Shown here: in pieces, positions 1 to 6,720 of the stretch
Position numbering within the stretch: the first letter of the stretch is position 1
How the letters are laid out: each line of letters starts with the position of its first letter
Source of the DNA: Clostridiales bacterium
Lineage (GTDB): Bacteria; Bacillota_A; Clostridia; Saccharofermentanales; Saccharofermentanaceae
Assembly: GCA_017649745.1 (NCBI GenBank)
Contig: JAGCGE010000304.1
Location: 1 to 9,864 of the forward strand
Length of the DNA: 9,864 nt
Direction of reading: 5' to 3'
Translations under genes and position numbers: made by a program
The notes under the pieces: generated by a model
What the model was told of the DNA's origin: nothing
Database searches by the model: none
Seen by the model: only the letters and a program-made list of their open reading frames with translations

Positions 1-479
1 CCTTCAGCAATGTTCGTCTTATCACTAGTGCAGGAGAGATGGTCGGCGTAGTGCCTATTGAGAAGGCATTGGCTGCAGCTGATGAAGCAGGCCTTAATCT
101 GGTTTGCATATCACCTAATCCTGATAACCCGGTTTGCAGAGTTATGGATTACGGCAAGTATCTTTTCGAGCAGGGGAAGCGAGAGAAAGAAGCCAAGAAG
201 AAGCAGAAGGAGACTGAGCTTAAGGAGATCGGCATCAAGCTTACAACAGATGTTCATGATATCGAAGTAAAGCAGAAGGCTGTTATTAAATTCCTTAAGA
301 ATGGTGACAGAGTTAAGATCAACATCCGATTCAGAGGACGTGAGATGGCATATCAGCAGCAGGGTTTCGCTGTTATGGAGAAATTCGCAGAAGGTATTGC
401 CGAGTTCGGTCAGGTTGACAAACAGCCAAAGATCGAGGGACGTAACATGGTAATGTATCTTGTCCCGAAGAAGAATTAA
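1..479 (+). CDS. infC: Translation initiation factor IF-3, 5'-truncated by window edge
   Basis: IF-3 binds the 30S subunit, prevents premature joining of 50S and checks the start codon-initiator tRNA match. The reading frame is open from base 3, so the gene starts left of the window; the ATG at 39 is an internal methionine, because the upstream codons read F-S-N-V-R-L-I-T-S-A-G-E, which fits the IF-3 N-domain. The visible 158 residues show the N-domain core (ISPN, PVCRVMDYGKY), a Lys/Glu-rich linker helix, and the C-domain with FRGREMAYQQ and the ending KIEGRNMVMYLVPKK. Family members have about 165 to 180 residues, so only roughly 10 to 20 are missing. It is followed by rpmI and rplT, the classical order. 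The start codon and any autoregulatory leader lie outside the window. Confidence 0.97.
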   Translation, partial: FSNVRLITSAGEMVGVVPIEKALAAADEAGLNLVCISPNPDNPVCRVMDYGKYLFEQGKREKEAKKKQKETELKEIGIKLTTDVHDIEVKQKAVIKFLKNGDRVKINIRFRGREMAYQQQGFAVMEKFAEGIAEFGQVDKQPKIEGRNMVMYLVPKKN

Positions 480-508
480 GCAAATCAAGTTCAAGGAGGA
501 ACAGTAAA

Positions 509-706
509 ATGCCTAAGCAGAAAACACACAGCTCATCTAAGAAGAGATTTAAGGTAACGGGTACAGGTAAGGTTTTGTATTCACAGGCTTTCCGTCGTCA
601 CATCCTTAGCAAGAGACCTACTAAGAGAATGAGACATCTTCGTCATACAGCAGTATGCTCTGAAGCAAATGCAAAAGTTATCAGAAAAATGATCCCTTAC
701 ATGTAA
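509..706 (+). CDS. rpmI: 50S ribosomal protein L35
   Basis: L35 is a small, very basic protein of the large ribosomal subunit. The 65-residue product has the usual family length and landmarks: MPKQKTHSSSKKRFKVTGTGK at the N-terminus, a central RRHILSKRPTK stretch and the C-terminal MIPY. A strong Shine-Dalgarno site, AAGGAGGA at 493-500, sits eight bases before the ATG and fixes the start. It lies between infC (29-base gap) and rplT (47-base gap), so it is almost certainly part of the same transcript. In related bacteria this operon is repressed by L20 through a leader upstream of infC; that leader would be outside this window. Confidence 0.97.
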   Translation: MPKQKTHSSSKKRFKVTGTGKVLYSQAFRRHILSKRPTKRMRHLRHTAVCSEANAKVIRKMIPYM

Positions 707-753
707 TTTGCGGATCTCGTTAAATTGAAAACCGACTTAGGAGGAAATAAATT

Positions 754-1107
754 ATGTCAAGAGTAAAAAGAGGCATTCGTACACGTGCTCGTCATCGTAA
801 AGTAATTAAGGCAGCTAAGGGATATTTTGGTAAGAAGAGCAAGCTCTTTAAGGTAGCTAATCAGGCTGTTATGAAGTCTGGAAGCTATGCATACAGAGAT
901 CGTCGTGCTAAGAAGAGGGATTTCAGAAAGCTCTGGATCGCAAGAATCAATGCAGCAGCTAGAATGAATGGTCTTTCTTACAGCAAGTTCATGAATGGTC
1001 TTAAGAAGGCTGATATCGCACTCGACCGTAAGGTTCTTTCTGATATCGCTATTACAGATCCAAACGGATTTGCAAAGCTCTGCGAGCAGGCTAAGGCAGC
1101 TCTCTAA
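754..1107 (+). CDS. rplT: 50S ribosomal protein L20
   Basis: L20 binds 23S rRNA and is needed early in assembly of the large subunit; in many bacteria it also represses its own operon. The 117-residue product matches the usual length. Visible landmarks are the basic N-terminal extension ([16 protein letters not shown], then [16 protein letters not shown]), the [18 protein letters not shown] segment and the globular end with [15 protein letters not shown]. The Shine-Dalgarno AGGAGG at 739-744 is correctly placed before the ATG. This is the last gene of the infC block; a strong intrinsic terminator follows 20 bases after the stop codon. Confidence 0.98.
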   Translation: MSRVKRGIRTRARHRKVIKAAKGYFGKKSKLFKVANQAVMKSGSYAYRDRRAKKRDFRKLWIARINAAARMNGLSYSKFMNGLKKADIALDRKVLSDIAITDPNGFAKLCEQAKAAL

Positions 1108-1127
1108 TATATAAGTTTGATAATTAT

Positions 1128-1158
1128 ATGCCTCGGAATCATTTCCGAGGCATTTTTT
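1128..1158 (+). terminator. Rho-independent terminator after rplT
   Basis: A perfect 11-bp stem (ATGCCTCGGAA at 1128-1138 with TTCCGAGGCAT at 1143-1153) encloses the four-base loop TCAT and runs into six T residues at 1153-1158. It ends the infC-rpmI-rplT transcript and separates it from the methyltransferase, which must therefore be read from its own promoter or by leaky read-through. Confidence 0.95.
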
Positions 1159-1183
1159 ATAAATGAGTGATATTATAATCTCT

Positions 1184-1969
1184 ATGGAAATCATAAGAAG
1201 CAAGGACAATTCAAAGGTTAAAAGATTAAGTCTTTTACACGACCGGAAAAAGGCATCAAAGGAAGGACTCGTCTTTATCGAGGGAATGAGACTTTGTGAA
1301 GATGCACTTATCTCTGGTGTTAAGCCTGTTATGCTCGCATGTAATGAGACTCGATACGATTTGGTCTCCTCATGGATAACAAAATATGATCTTAAAATCG
1401 AGCCTATCGTGATGAGCAGTGAGTGTTTTGAGAAGGTGGCATCGACTGTTAATCCTCAGGGTGTCGCTATGGTCGTTAATGAACCTGACCTTGGATCAAA
1501 CATCCCTTTTAGAGGTAATAATGATATCTATCTGTGTCTTGAAGGTCTTCAGGATCCTGGTAATCTTGGTACTGTGATAAGACTAGCAGATGCTTTTGAT
1601 TTTACTTCGGTCATATTGGTCAAAGGTACTGCGGATCCTTTTAATGAGAAAGTCTTAAGAGCTTCGATGGGATCTGTTTGGCATGTGCCTTTGATGAAGG
1701 TCGATAGCATTGAAGAAGTTTTCGATTTCTGTAAAGAACACTCGATCATGACGCTTGCAGCTCATCTTAAGGGTGCACCTCTCGAAAAGGCTGATATTTC
1801 GCTTCCTTGTTGTTACTTTATTGGTAATGAAGGCAACGGATTAAGTGATGAATGTTCAGATCGTTGTGATACAATGGTTAAGATTAAGATGGAAGGTAAA
1901 GCAGAGTCTTTAAATGCTGCTTCCGCGGCATCTATCATCGGTTATATTTTATCGACTAAGAGGGATTAA
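1184..1969 (+). CDS. TrmH/SpoU-family RNA 2'-O-ribose methyltransferase
   Basis: This SPOUT-fold enzyme should transfer a methyl group from S-adenosylmethionine to a ribose 2'-OH in rRNA or tRNA. With the ATG at 1184 it has 261 residues. An N-terminal substrate-binding domain (about residues 1-95, with VFIEGMRLCEDAL) is followed by the three SpoU motifs: motif 1 near NPQG (90-93), motif 2 LEGLQDPGNLGTVIR (119-133), and the knotted SAM site IGNEGNGLS (213-221) plus SLNAASAAS (from about 242). The substrate (23S rRNA G2251 as for RlmB, or another site) cannot be read from sequence. I prefer 1184 over the in-frame ATG at 1163 because related proteins begin MEII-S-DN-KVK and because 1163 lies only five bases after the terminator T-run. 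Neither start has a good ribosome binding site. The stop codon lies one base before the next start. Confidence 0.93.
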   Translation: MEIIRSKDNSKVKRLSLLHDRKKASKEGLVFIEGMRLCEDALISGVKPVMLACNETRYDLVSSWITKYDLKIEPIVMSSECFEKVASTVNPQGVAMVVNEPDLGSNIPFRGNNDIYLCLEGLQDPGNLGTVIRLADAFDFTSVILVKGTADPFNEKVLRASMGSVWHVPLMKVDSIEEVFDFCKEHSIMTLAAHLKGAPLEKADISLPCCYFIGNEGNGLSDECSDRCDTMVKIKMEGKAESLNAASAASIIGYILSTKRD

Positions 1970-1970
1970 T

Positions 1971-2600
1971 ATGCAGATTGTTGTTTTAGGTACTTCGACA
2001 AATGCGATCATACTTGCGAGAAGACTTTCTCGTACTCATGATGTGGTTTTAGTGGATGTTGAAGCTGCCTCGAAAGCTGAATACTATAAATTGGATGTTA
2101 CACCGATTAACGGCGTTATTATAGATACTTCCATATTGGAAGAGGCAGGTGTTGCAGGTGCTGATTGTGTCTGCGCTTTGAGTGATAAAGAGAATACTAA
2201 TCTTGTAGCTGCTCAGATTGCTAAGCATAAATACGGTGTTAAGAAAGTTATTGCATGTACTTATGATACTGAAGAGTTCGAGATGTTTAAGGATGTTGGA
2301 GTTTCACCGATATCTGCAACTGATCTTACTGTTGATGCGTTTATACATGAGATACATGATAAGGAGGAGAAGGCCGATAATCAGGTAGGCGTTCATTATG
2401 TAACTCTTTTCGGAGATAACTTTAAGTTTAAAGGCTTTAAGGTTGATGAAGCTTTGCATGGGACTAAACTTAAGAATCTTTCAGATACTGATGGCGGTAC
2501 GATCATAGGTGTTATTCGTGACGGTCGATTCCTCAATTTTGATCCGTCATTAAAGGTTGAGATTAATGACAAGGTCATTGTTACTGAAGTGTATGAGTGA
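1971..2600 (+). CDS. RCK-domain potassium uptake regulator (TrkA family), degenerate nucleotide site
   Basis: This is a TrkA/KtrA-type cytoplasmic regulator that should form a ring on the potassium channel. The 209-residue product starts at the ATG one base after the methyltransferase stop; the in-frame ATG at 1914 lies inside that gene and is unlikely. An N-terminal Rossmann domain (TrkA_N, about 1-125) includes ALSDKENTNLVAAQIAK, and a TrkA_C domain (about 140-209) ends DKVIVTEVYE. The usual GxGxxG loop is G7-T8-S9-T10-N11-A12, so the second and third glycines are lost, and the Arg usually seen before the next motif (AR-x-x) is C96. D29, at the end of the second strand, is kept. It may bind nucleotide weakly or not at all and work as the partner of the next gene. 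The Shine-Dalgarno is weak (AGAGGG inside the previous gene), suggesting coupled translation. Confidence 0.9.
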   Translation: MQIVVLGTSTNAIILARRLSRTHDVVLVDVEAASKAEYYKLDVTPINGVIIDTSILEEAGVAGADCVCALSDKENTNLVAAQIAKHKYGVKKVIACTYDTEEFEMFKDVGVSPISATDLTVDAFIHEIHDKEEKADNQVGVHYVTLFGDNFKFKGFKVDEALHGTKLKNLSDTDGGTIIGVIRDGRFLNFDPSLKVEINDKVIVTEVYE

Positions 2601-2615
2601 TAGGGAGAAGCGAAC

Positions 2616-3272
2616 ATGAATATCGTTTTAGTTGGAGCAGGTAAGGTAGGATTCTTTCTTGCGAGCGAACTTGTTAATAAAGGTCAGAATGTTAAGGTTA
2701 TAGATGTAAGACAGAAAGCATGTGAACACATTGCTAACGCTCTTGGTGTTGAGACAGTGTGTGCTGATGCGTCTACTGTTCAGGGACTTCAGGAAGTATG
2801 TCTTGGTACAGATATACTTGTTGCACTGACAGGTAATGACGAGAATAACCTTATCACATGTCAGATTGCTAAGAAGTATTACAATATACCGACTACTATT
2901 TCCAGGATCAATAACCCGAAGAATAATGAGATTGCTTCGATGTTCGGCGTAGATAAGCATTTTTGTGGAACGGATATTATCGTTGATCTTGTTGAAAATG
3001 AGATAGAGTTCAAGGGAATGAAGATCGTTACGAGATTTGAGAATTCCGATCATGTTATCGTTGAGTTTAAATTATCTGCTAATTCTAATGCTTGTGAGAA
3101 AAGGCTTTGTGAGTATAAGTTCGCTAAGAATGCAAAAGTTGTTGTTATTACTTCATCAGATGGCAACATGATCACTCCTCAAGGTGATACTGTTATGCAT
3201 GCCGGTGACGTTATGCTCATGGTTTGCCGTTTGCGCGTAATAGAAGATATTTGGGAAACGATGGTGAAATAA
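2616..3272 (+). CDS. trkA: RCK-domain potassium uptake regulator (TrkA/KtrA family)
   Basis: This is the peripheral, nucleotide-binding gating subunit for the TrkH/KtrB channel encoded just downstream. It has 218 residues, close to the size of a single KtrA subunit. The N-terminal Rossmann domain carries an intact G7-A8-G9-K10-V11-G12 loop and the ribose-binding D30, followed by LTGNDENNLITCQIAKK and an SRINNP segment that keeps the phosphate-binding Arg. The C-terminal TrkA_C domain (about 135-218) is the part that binds c-di-AMP or other ligands in some relatives; that is family knowledge, not visible here. A ribosome binding site, AGGGAGA at 2602-2608, precedes the ATG. It lies 15 bases after the first RCK gene and 3 bases before the channel gene. 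Confidence 0.95.
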   Translation: MNIVLVGAGKVGFFLASELVNKGQNVKVIDVRQKACEHIANALGVETVCADASTVQGLQEVCLGTDILVALTGNDENNLITCQIAKKYYNIPTTISRINNPKNNEIASMFGVDKHFCGTDIIVDLVENEIEFKGMKIVTRFENSDHVIVEFKLSANSNACEKRLCEYKFAKNAKVVVITSSDGNMITPQGDTVMHAGDVMLMVCRLRVIEDIWETMVK

Positions 3273-3275
3273 CCG

Positions 3276-4685
3276 ATGCTTGTTAAACGTAATTTAGGAC
3301 ATTCGATCCTCGATTGGGTCTTTAAGAATCCGAGTCGTATGATCATATTCTCATTCCTTCTGGTTATTCTTATCGGAAGTGTTCTTTTAGTTTTACCATT
3401 TTCAACATATTCAGGTCATCATCTGAATTATTTCGAGGCTTTGTTTACTGCTGTTTCAGCGGTTTGTGTTACAGGACTTATTGTTGCTGATACTGCTACG
3501 ACTTTTACTATATTCGGAAAGGTCGTTCTGATCCTCCTTATTCAGGTAGGCGGTCTTGGCCTCGTTACTATCACATCATTTATCTTCTCGTTTACTCGTA
3601 AGAAGCAGGAATTTAAGACTCGTCAGATCGCTCAAGAGACATCAGGTAGTTTCAGTTTTAAAGAAGCCCCTTTGCTTCTCAGATTCATACTTGGTCTTAC
3701 ACTAGGATTTGAATTTGTGGGCGGTTGTTTATTTGCTATTGAATATGTTCCTAAGTATGGTTGGGCTGAAGGCCTTGGTAAAGCCTTTTTCCAGGGTATA
3801 TCGGCTTACTGTAATGCAGGCTTCGATCTTATGGGTAATACTGAATCGGGTCAGTACTCAAGTCTTGTAGGTTTTTACAATTCTCCGTTGATCGTAATTA
3901 CGACTGTATGTCTTATCCTTTTCGGCGGTCTCGGATTTACAGTATGGGTTGATCTCTTTTCTAAGATTAAGAATCCTAGAAAACACAGACTCAAGATTCA
4001 TTCTAGGATCGTACTGGAGTGGACATTGGGACTTACATTACTTGGCGTTATTGCTATGTTTATCCTCGAGTTCTCAAATAAGGGAACTATGGCTGACATG
4101 TCAATTAAGGACAGATTGTTATCTTCATTGTTTCAGTCAGTTACATTCCGTACAGCGGGATTTAACACTATCGATCTTGGAGCTTTAACAAACCCATCAA
4201 AGACTATTGGAATACTTCTTATGTTTATCGGTGCCGGCTCTGGATCTACCGGTGGAGGTATAAAGATTACTACTTTTGCGATAATCGTTTATTCAGTTAT
4301 AAGTGAGATTCGTGGTAATAAAGATACTGTTACGCATAAGCATACTCTTCCGGCTCCACTGGTAAGAAGGGCAGTTGCGATCTTTTTCATAGGTATCTCT
4401 GTTGATCTTGGTCTTTCGATCCTTCTTTCAATAACTGAACATAATGCGATCATGAACGGTAACTTCAATTTTATTGATGTTGTTTTTGAAGTAACATCGG
4501 CATTTGCTACTGTTGGTGTATCATCACTTGGTACTCCGCAACTTCTTACTATAAGTAAGGTACTGTTGATCCCGGCAATGTTCCTTGGACGTGTAGGTCC
4601 TATATCTCTTGCACTTAGTCTTGCAATGCGTGATTCCCGTAAGATCGGCGAAGTTTATCCAGAGGGTAAAGTTCACATCGGTTAA
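3276..4685 (+). CDS. trkH: TrkH/KtrB-family potassium (or K+/Na+) uptake channel protein
   Basis: This integral membrane protein forms the ion pathway of a Trk/Ktr system. Its 469 residues hold four repeats of helix-pore loop-helix. The four pore loops are visible with their filter glycines: CVTGL (64-68), NAGFD (180-184), TAGFN (293-297) and TVGVS (412-416). The gating loop in the third repeat is G319-A-G-S-G-S-T-G-G-G-I-K330, and GRVGPISLAL stands near the end. The protein begins about 20 residues before the first helix and lacks the extra N-terminal helix pair of E. coli TrkH, so it is closer to KtrB. Ion selectivity and any sodium dependence are not readable. The ATG is 3 bases after the RCK gene stop and has only a weak ribosome binding site (GGTGA at about 3263), so coupled translation is likely. 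Confidence 0.96.
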   Translation: MLVKRNLGHSILDWVFKNPSRMIIFSFLLVILIGSVLLVLPFSTYSGHHLNYFEALFTAVSAVCVTGLIVADTATTFTIFGKVVLILLIQVGGLGLVTITSFIFSFTRKKQEFKTRQIAQETSGSFSFKEAPLLLRFILGLTLGFEFVGGCLFAIEYVPKYGWAEGLGKAFFQGISAYCNAGFDLMGNTESGQYSSLVGFYNSPLIVITTVCLILFGGLGFTVWVDLFSKIKNPRKHRLKIHSRIVLEWTLGLTLLGVIAMFILEFSNKGTMADMSIKDRLLSSLFQSVTFRTAGFNTIDLGALTNPSKTIGILLMFIGAGSGSTGGGIKITTFAIIVYSVISEIRGNKDTVTHKHTLPAPLVRRAVAIFFIGISVDLGLSILLSITEHNAIMNGNFNFIDVVFEVTSAFATVGVSSLGTPQLLTISKVLLIPAMFLGRVGPISLALSLAMRDSRKIGEVYPEGKVHIG

Positions 4686-4699
4686 AGAAAAGGGAATTC

Positions 4700-4759
4700 A
4701 TGGTTCCTATTTTATCCCGGATTCTATGGCGAAAGGGTCAATTTAAAAATAATTTCTAA
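4700..4759 (+). CDS. Possible 19-residue small protein after trkH
   Basis: An ATG fourteen bases beyond the trkH stop, preceded by AAAGGGA at 4689-4695, opens a 19-codon frame reading MVPILSRILWRKGQFKNNF. The first half is hydrophobic and the second half basic, a pattern seen in small membrane-associated peptides. I recognise no family, the spacing of the ribosome site is short (four bases), and a frame this short is expected by chance. It is listed only because it directly follows a membrane transport gene on the same strand. Confidence 0.15.
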   Translation: MVPILSRILWRKGQFKNNF

Positions 4760-4798
4760 AATATTTCTAACACATGTGAATAAAATGTTAATAAAGTG

Positions 4799-4830
4799 TT
4801 GCTTTATTGTGTATCATCTGTTAATATAAT
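4799..4830 (+). promoter_or_regulatory. Possible promoter in the trkH-glnS gap
   Basis: TTGCTT at 4799-4804 and TAATAT at 4822-4827 are spaced 17 bases apart; a perfect TATAAT at 4825-4830 overlaps but would be 20 bases from the same -35. Transcription would start near 4834-4837 and run towards the inverted repeat at 4990-5029. The surrounding DNA is AT-rich, so chance matches are likely. Confidence 0.3.
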
Positions 4831-4833
4831 GAC

Positions 4834-4989
4834 GTAAACATAATTAAGACTATTTGAGGCTAAGCCTCACGGAAAATCTTCTTTTTGGTCTTCAGGATAG
4901 GGGTCTTTTTCTTGGGGATCGCAACTACTACTTGGTGATTGTTTATATATAGGATTATGTGGGGGTTTATAATTCTAGTAAGCAATTAC
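4834..4989 (+). other. Unassigned stretch, candidate small RNA or leader-like sequence
   Basis: This part of the gap between trkH and glnS holds no convincing gene. It differs from the AT-rich DNA on both sides. It has a small hairpin (GAGGC at 4856-4860 with GCCTC at 4864-4868) and pyrimidine-rich blocks alternating with G runs at 4900-4903, 4914-4917 and 4961-4965. CCTCAC (4865-4870) could pair at long range with GTGGGG near 4959-4964, and ATCGC (4918-4922) with GTGAT (4935-4939). With the possible promoter before it and the strong terminator after it, it would make an RNA of roughly 190 bases. I could not match it to any riboswitch or RNA family that I know. Confidence 0.25.
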
Positions 4990-5030
4990 AATTAAAATGG
5001 ACAGTCAAAATTGACTGTCCATTTTAATTT
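4990..5030. terminator. Bidirectional terminator between trkH and glnS
   Basis: A perfect 19-bp inverted repeat (4990-5008 with 5011-5029) has only AA between the arms. The core, TGGACAGTCA paired with TGACTGTCCA, is flanked by AATTAAAA on one side and TTTTAATT on the other, so each strand shows a hairpin ending in a U-rich tract. It lies between the convergent trkH (plus) and glnS (minus) units and 24 bases from the glnS stop codon. It should end the glnS transcript, and also any plus-strand transcript from the gap. Confidence 0.9.
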
Positions 5031-5053
5031 GTTTGTTAACATTTTTGATAATA

Positions 5054-6718
5054 TCAATTACCAGGTTTGTAACTGTCTTTCAGTGAAACTGCTCTGTTAA
5101 ATACAAGATTATCTGATGTGAAATCTTTGTTATCAGCGCAGAAGTAACCAAGTCTTAAGAATTGGAATCTGTCTTCCGGCTTAGCATTTTTCAAAGAAGA
5201 TTCAACCTTTGCACCCTTAACGATCTCAAGTGAATTCGGGTTGATGAAGTCGAGATAGTTACATTCTGCTAAGTCAGGAGCTTCAACAGTGAAGAGTCTG
5301 TCATAAAGACGGATCTCAGCATCAAGAGCTGTAGCTGCATCTACCCAGTGGATCGTTGACTTGATCCTTCTGCCGTCAGCAGTATTTCCGCCACGTGACT
5401 CTTCATCAAATGTAGCATGGACAGCGATAACATTACCGTTTTCATCCTTATCACATCCTACGCACTTAATTACATATGCGCTCTTGAGACGAACTTCGTT
5501 GCCAGGGAAGAGACGGAAGTATTTCTTCTCAGGAACTTCCATGAAGTCTTCAGCTTCAATCCAGAGCTCACGGGAGAATGATATCTCACGCTTACCTGTC
5601 TCCGGCTTTTCTGGGTTGTTCTCTACCTCGAATGTCTCGCTCTTTCCTTCAGGATAGTTATCGATAATGAGCTTAACAGGGTGAACGACACCCATTACAC
5701 GCTGAGCATTGGCATTAAGATCTTCACGCAGGCAATACTCGAGGAATGCAAAATCAACAACAGCATTGACCTTTGAAACTCCATTACGAGCATGGAATGC
5801 ACGAATAGACTCTGGTGTGTATCCGCGACGACGAAGACCGCACAAAGTAGGCATACGAGGATCGTCCCAACCTGATACGCGACCGGTTTCTACAAGATTT
5901 CTGAGCTTTCTCTTACTCAATACAGTATGTGTGATTCCAAGTCTTGCGAACTCTATCTGACGAGGCTTGCAAGGAACGGATACATTATTGATAACCCAAT
6001 CATAAAGTGGTCTGTGTGCCTCGAATTCGAGGGAACAGAGGGAGTGTGTAATACCTTCGAGAGCATCTTCGATAGGATGAGCAAAGTCATACATAGGATA
6101 GATGCACCACTTGTTACCCTGACGGTGATGTGGAATACGATTGATTCTGTAGATAACAGGATCTCTCATATTGAAGTTACCGGAAGCAAGATCGATCTTA
6201 GCACGAAGTGTAAGCTTTCCGTCTTCGAATTCACCGTTCTTCATACGCTCGAAAAGATCAAGGCTCTCTTCGATAGGACGATCACGGAATGGGCTCTGTG
6301 CAGGTGTGGAAGTATCTCCACGCATATCTTTCATCTGTTCAGGTGTAAGCTCACATACATAAGCAAGACCCTTCTTGATGAGCTCTACGGCATATTCGTA
6401 CATCTTATCGAAGTAATCGGATGCATAGAAGAATCTGTCATCCCAATCATGGCCGAGCCAGTGGATGTCTTCTTTAATAGCATCTACATATTCTTCGTCC
6501 TCTTTTGTAGGGTTTGTATCGTCCATACGAAGGTTGCAAAGACCACCGTATTTCTCAGCTGTACCGAAATCTATCTCGAGTGCTTTCGCATGTCCGATAT
6601 GAAGATAACCGTTAGGCTCAGGCGGGAATCTTGTATGGATCTTCTGACCGTAACAACGTCCGCCTTCCTTAAGCTCTTCGTCGATTATTTCATGTATAAA
6701 ATGTTTGTATTCTTCCAT
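5054..6718 (-). CDS. glnS: Glutaminyl-tRNA synthetase
   Basis: This class I synthetase attaches glutamine to tRNA-Gln in the cytoplasm. The product has 554 residues, the same as the E. coli enzyme. The catalytic domain begins with TRFPPEPNGYLHIGHAKA, the HIGH motif being at 40-43, and the second ATP motif is V266-L-S-K-R270. Between them are the family segments NLRMDDTNP, RDPVIYRI and MYDFAHPIEDALEGITHSLCSLEFE, typical of GlnRS rather than GluRS. The C-terminal beta-barrel anticodon-binding domains are complete, ending near LVFNRAVSLKDS. AAGGAG (complement of 6725-6730) lies within the last codons of gltX, six bases before the ATG. It is the second gene of a gltX-glnS operon. Having GlnRS means the cell does not need the GatCAB route for glutaminyl-tRNA. 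Confidence 0.98.
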   Translation of the reverse strand: MEEYKHFIHEIIDEELKEGGRCYGQKIHTRFPPEPNGYLHIGHAKALEIDFGTAEKYGGLCNLRMDDTNPTKEDEEYVDAIKEDIHWLGHDWDDRFFYASDYFDKMYEYAVELIKKGLAYVCELTPEQMKDMRGDTSTPAQSPFRDRPIEESLDLFERMKNGEFEDGKLTLRAKIDLASGNFNMRDPVIYRINRIPHHRQGNKWCIYPMYDFAHPIEDALEGITHSLCSLEFEAHRPLYDWVINNVSVPCKPRQIEFARLGITHTVLSKRKLRNLVETGRVSGWDDPRMPTLCGLRRRGYTPESIRAFHARNGVSKVNAVVDFAFLEYCLREDLNANAQRVMGVVHPVKLIIDNYPEGKSETFEVENNPEKPETGKREISFSRELWIEAEDFMEVPEKKYFRLFPGNEVRLKSAYVIKCVGCDKDENGNVIAVHATFDEESRGGNTADGRRIKSTIHWVDAATALDAEIRLYDRLFTVEAPDLAECNYLDFINPNSLEIVKGAKVESSLKNAKPEDRFQFLRLGYFCADNKDFTSDNLVFNRAVSLKDSYKPGN

Positions 6719-6720
6719 AA

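Noticed and set aside
111..494. A 127-codon minus-strand frame across infC.
   Set aside because: It is the complement of the conserved IF-3 frame; its leucine-rich stretch is just the reverse of the lysine-rich linker codons.
4790..4808. A 7-bp AT-only hairpin (AATAAAG with CTTTATT) considered as a trkH terminator.
   Set aside because: The stem contains almost no GC and is not followed by a T tract; it also overlaps the possible -35 element. The perfect repeat at 4990-5029 is the better terminator.
4900..4965. G runs considered as a G-quadruplex.
   Set aside because: Only three runs of four or more G are present and the last is about 43 bases away, so an intramolecular quadruplex is unlikely.
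4834..4989. The unassigned gap sequence considered as a c-di-AMP (ydaO) or c-di-GMP riboswitch linked to the potassium genes.
   Set aside because: It lies downstream of the transport genes, not upstream, no gene follows on its strand before the terminator, and I do not see the conserved cores of those riboswitches.
4990..5029. The 19-bp inverted repeat considered as the end of a mobile element or a regulator operator.
   Set aside because: There is only one copy, no transposase and no target duplication, and its place between convergent genes with U-rich flanks on both strands fits a bidirectional terminator.
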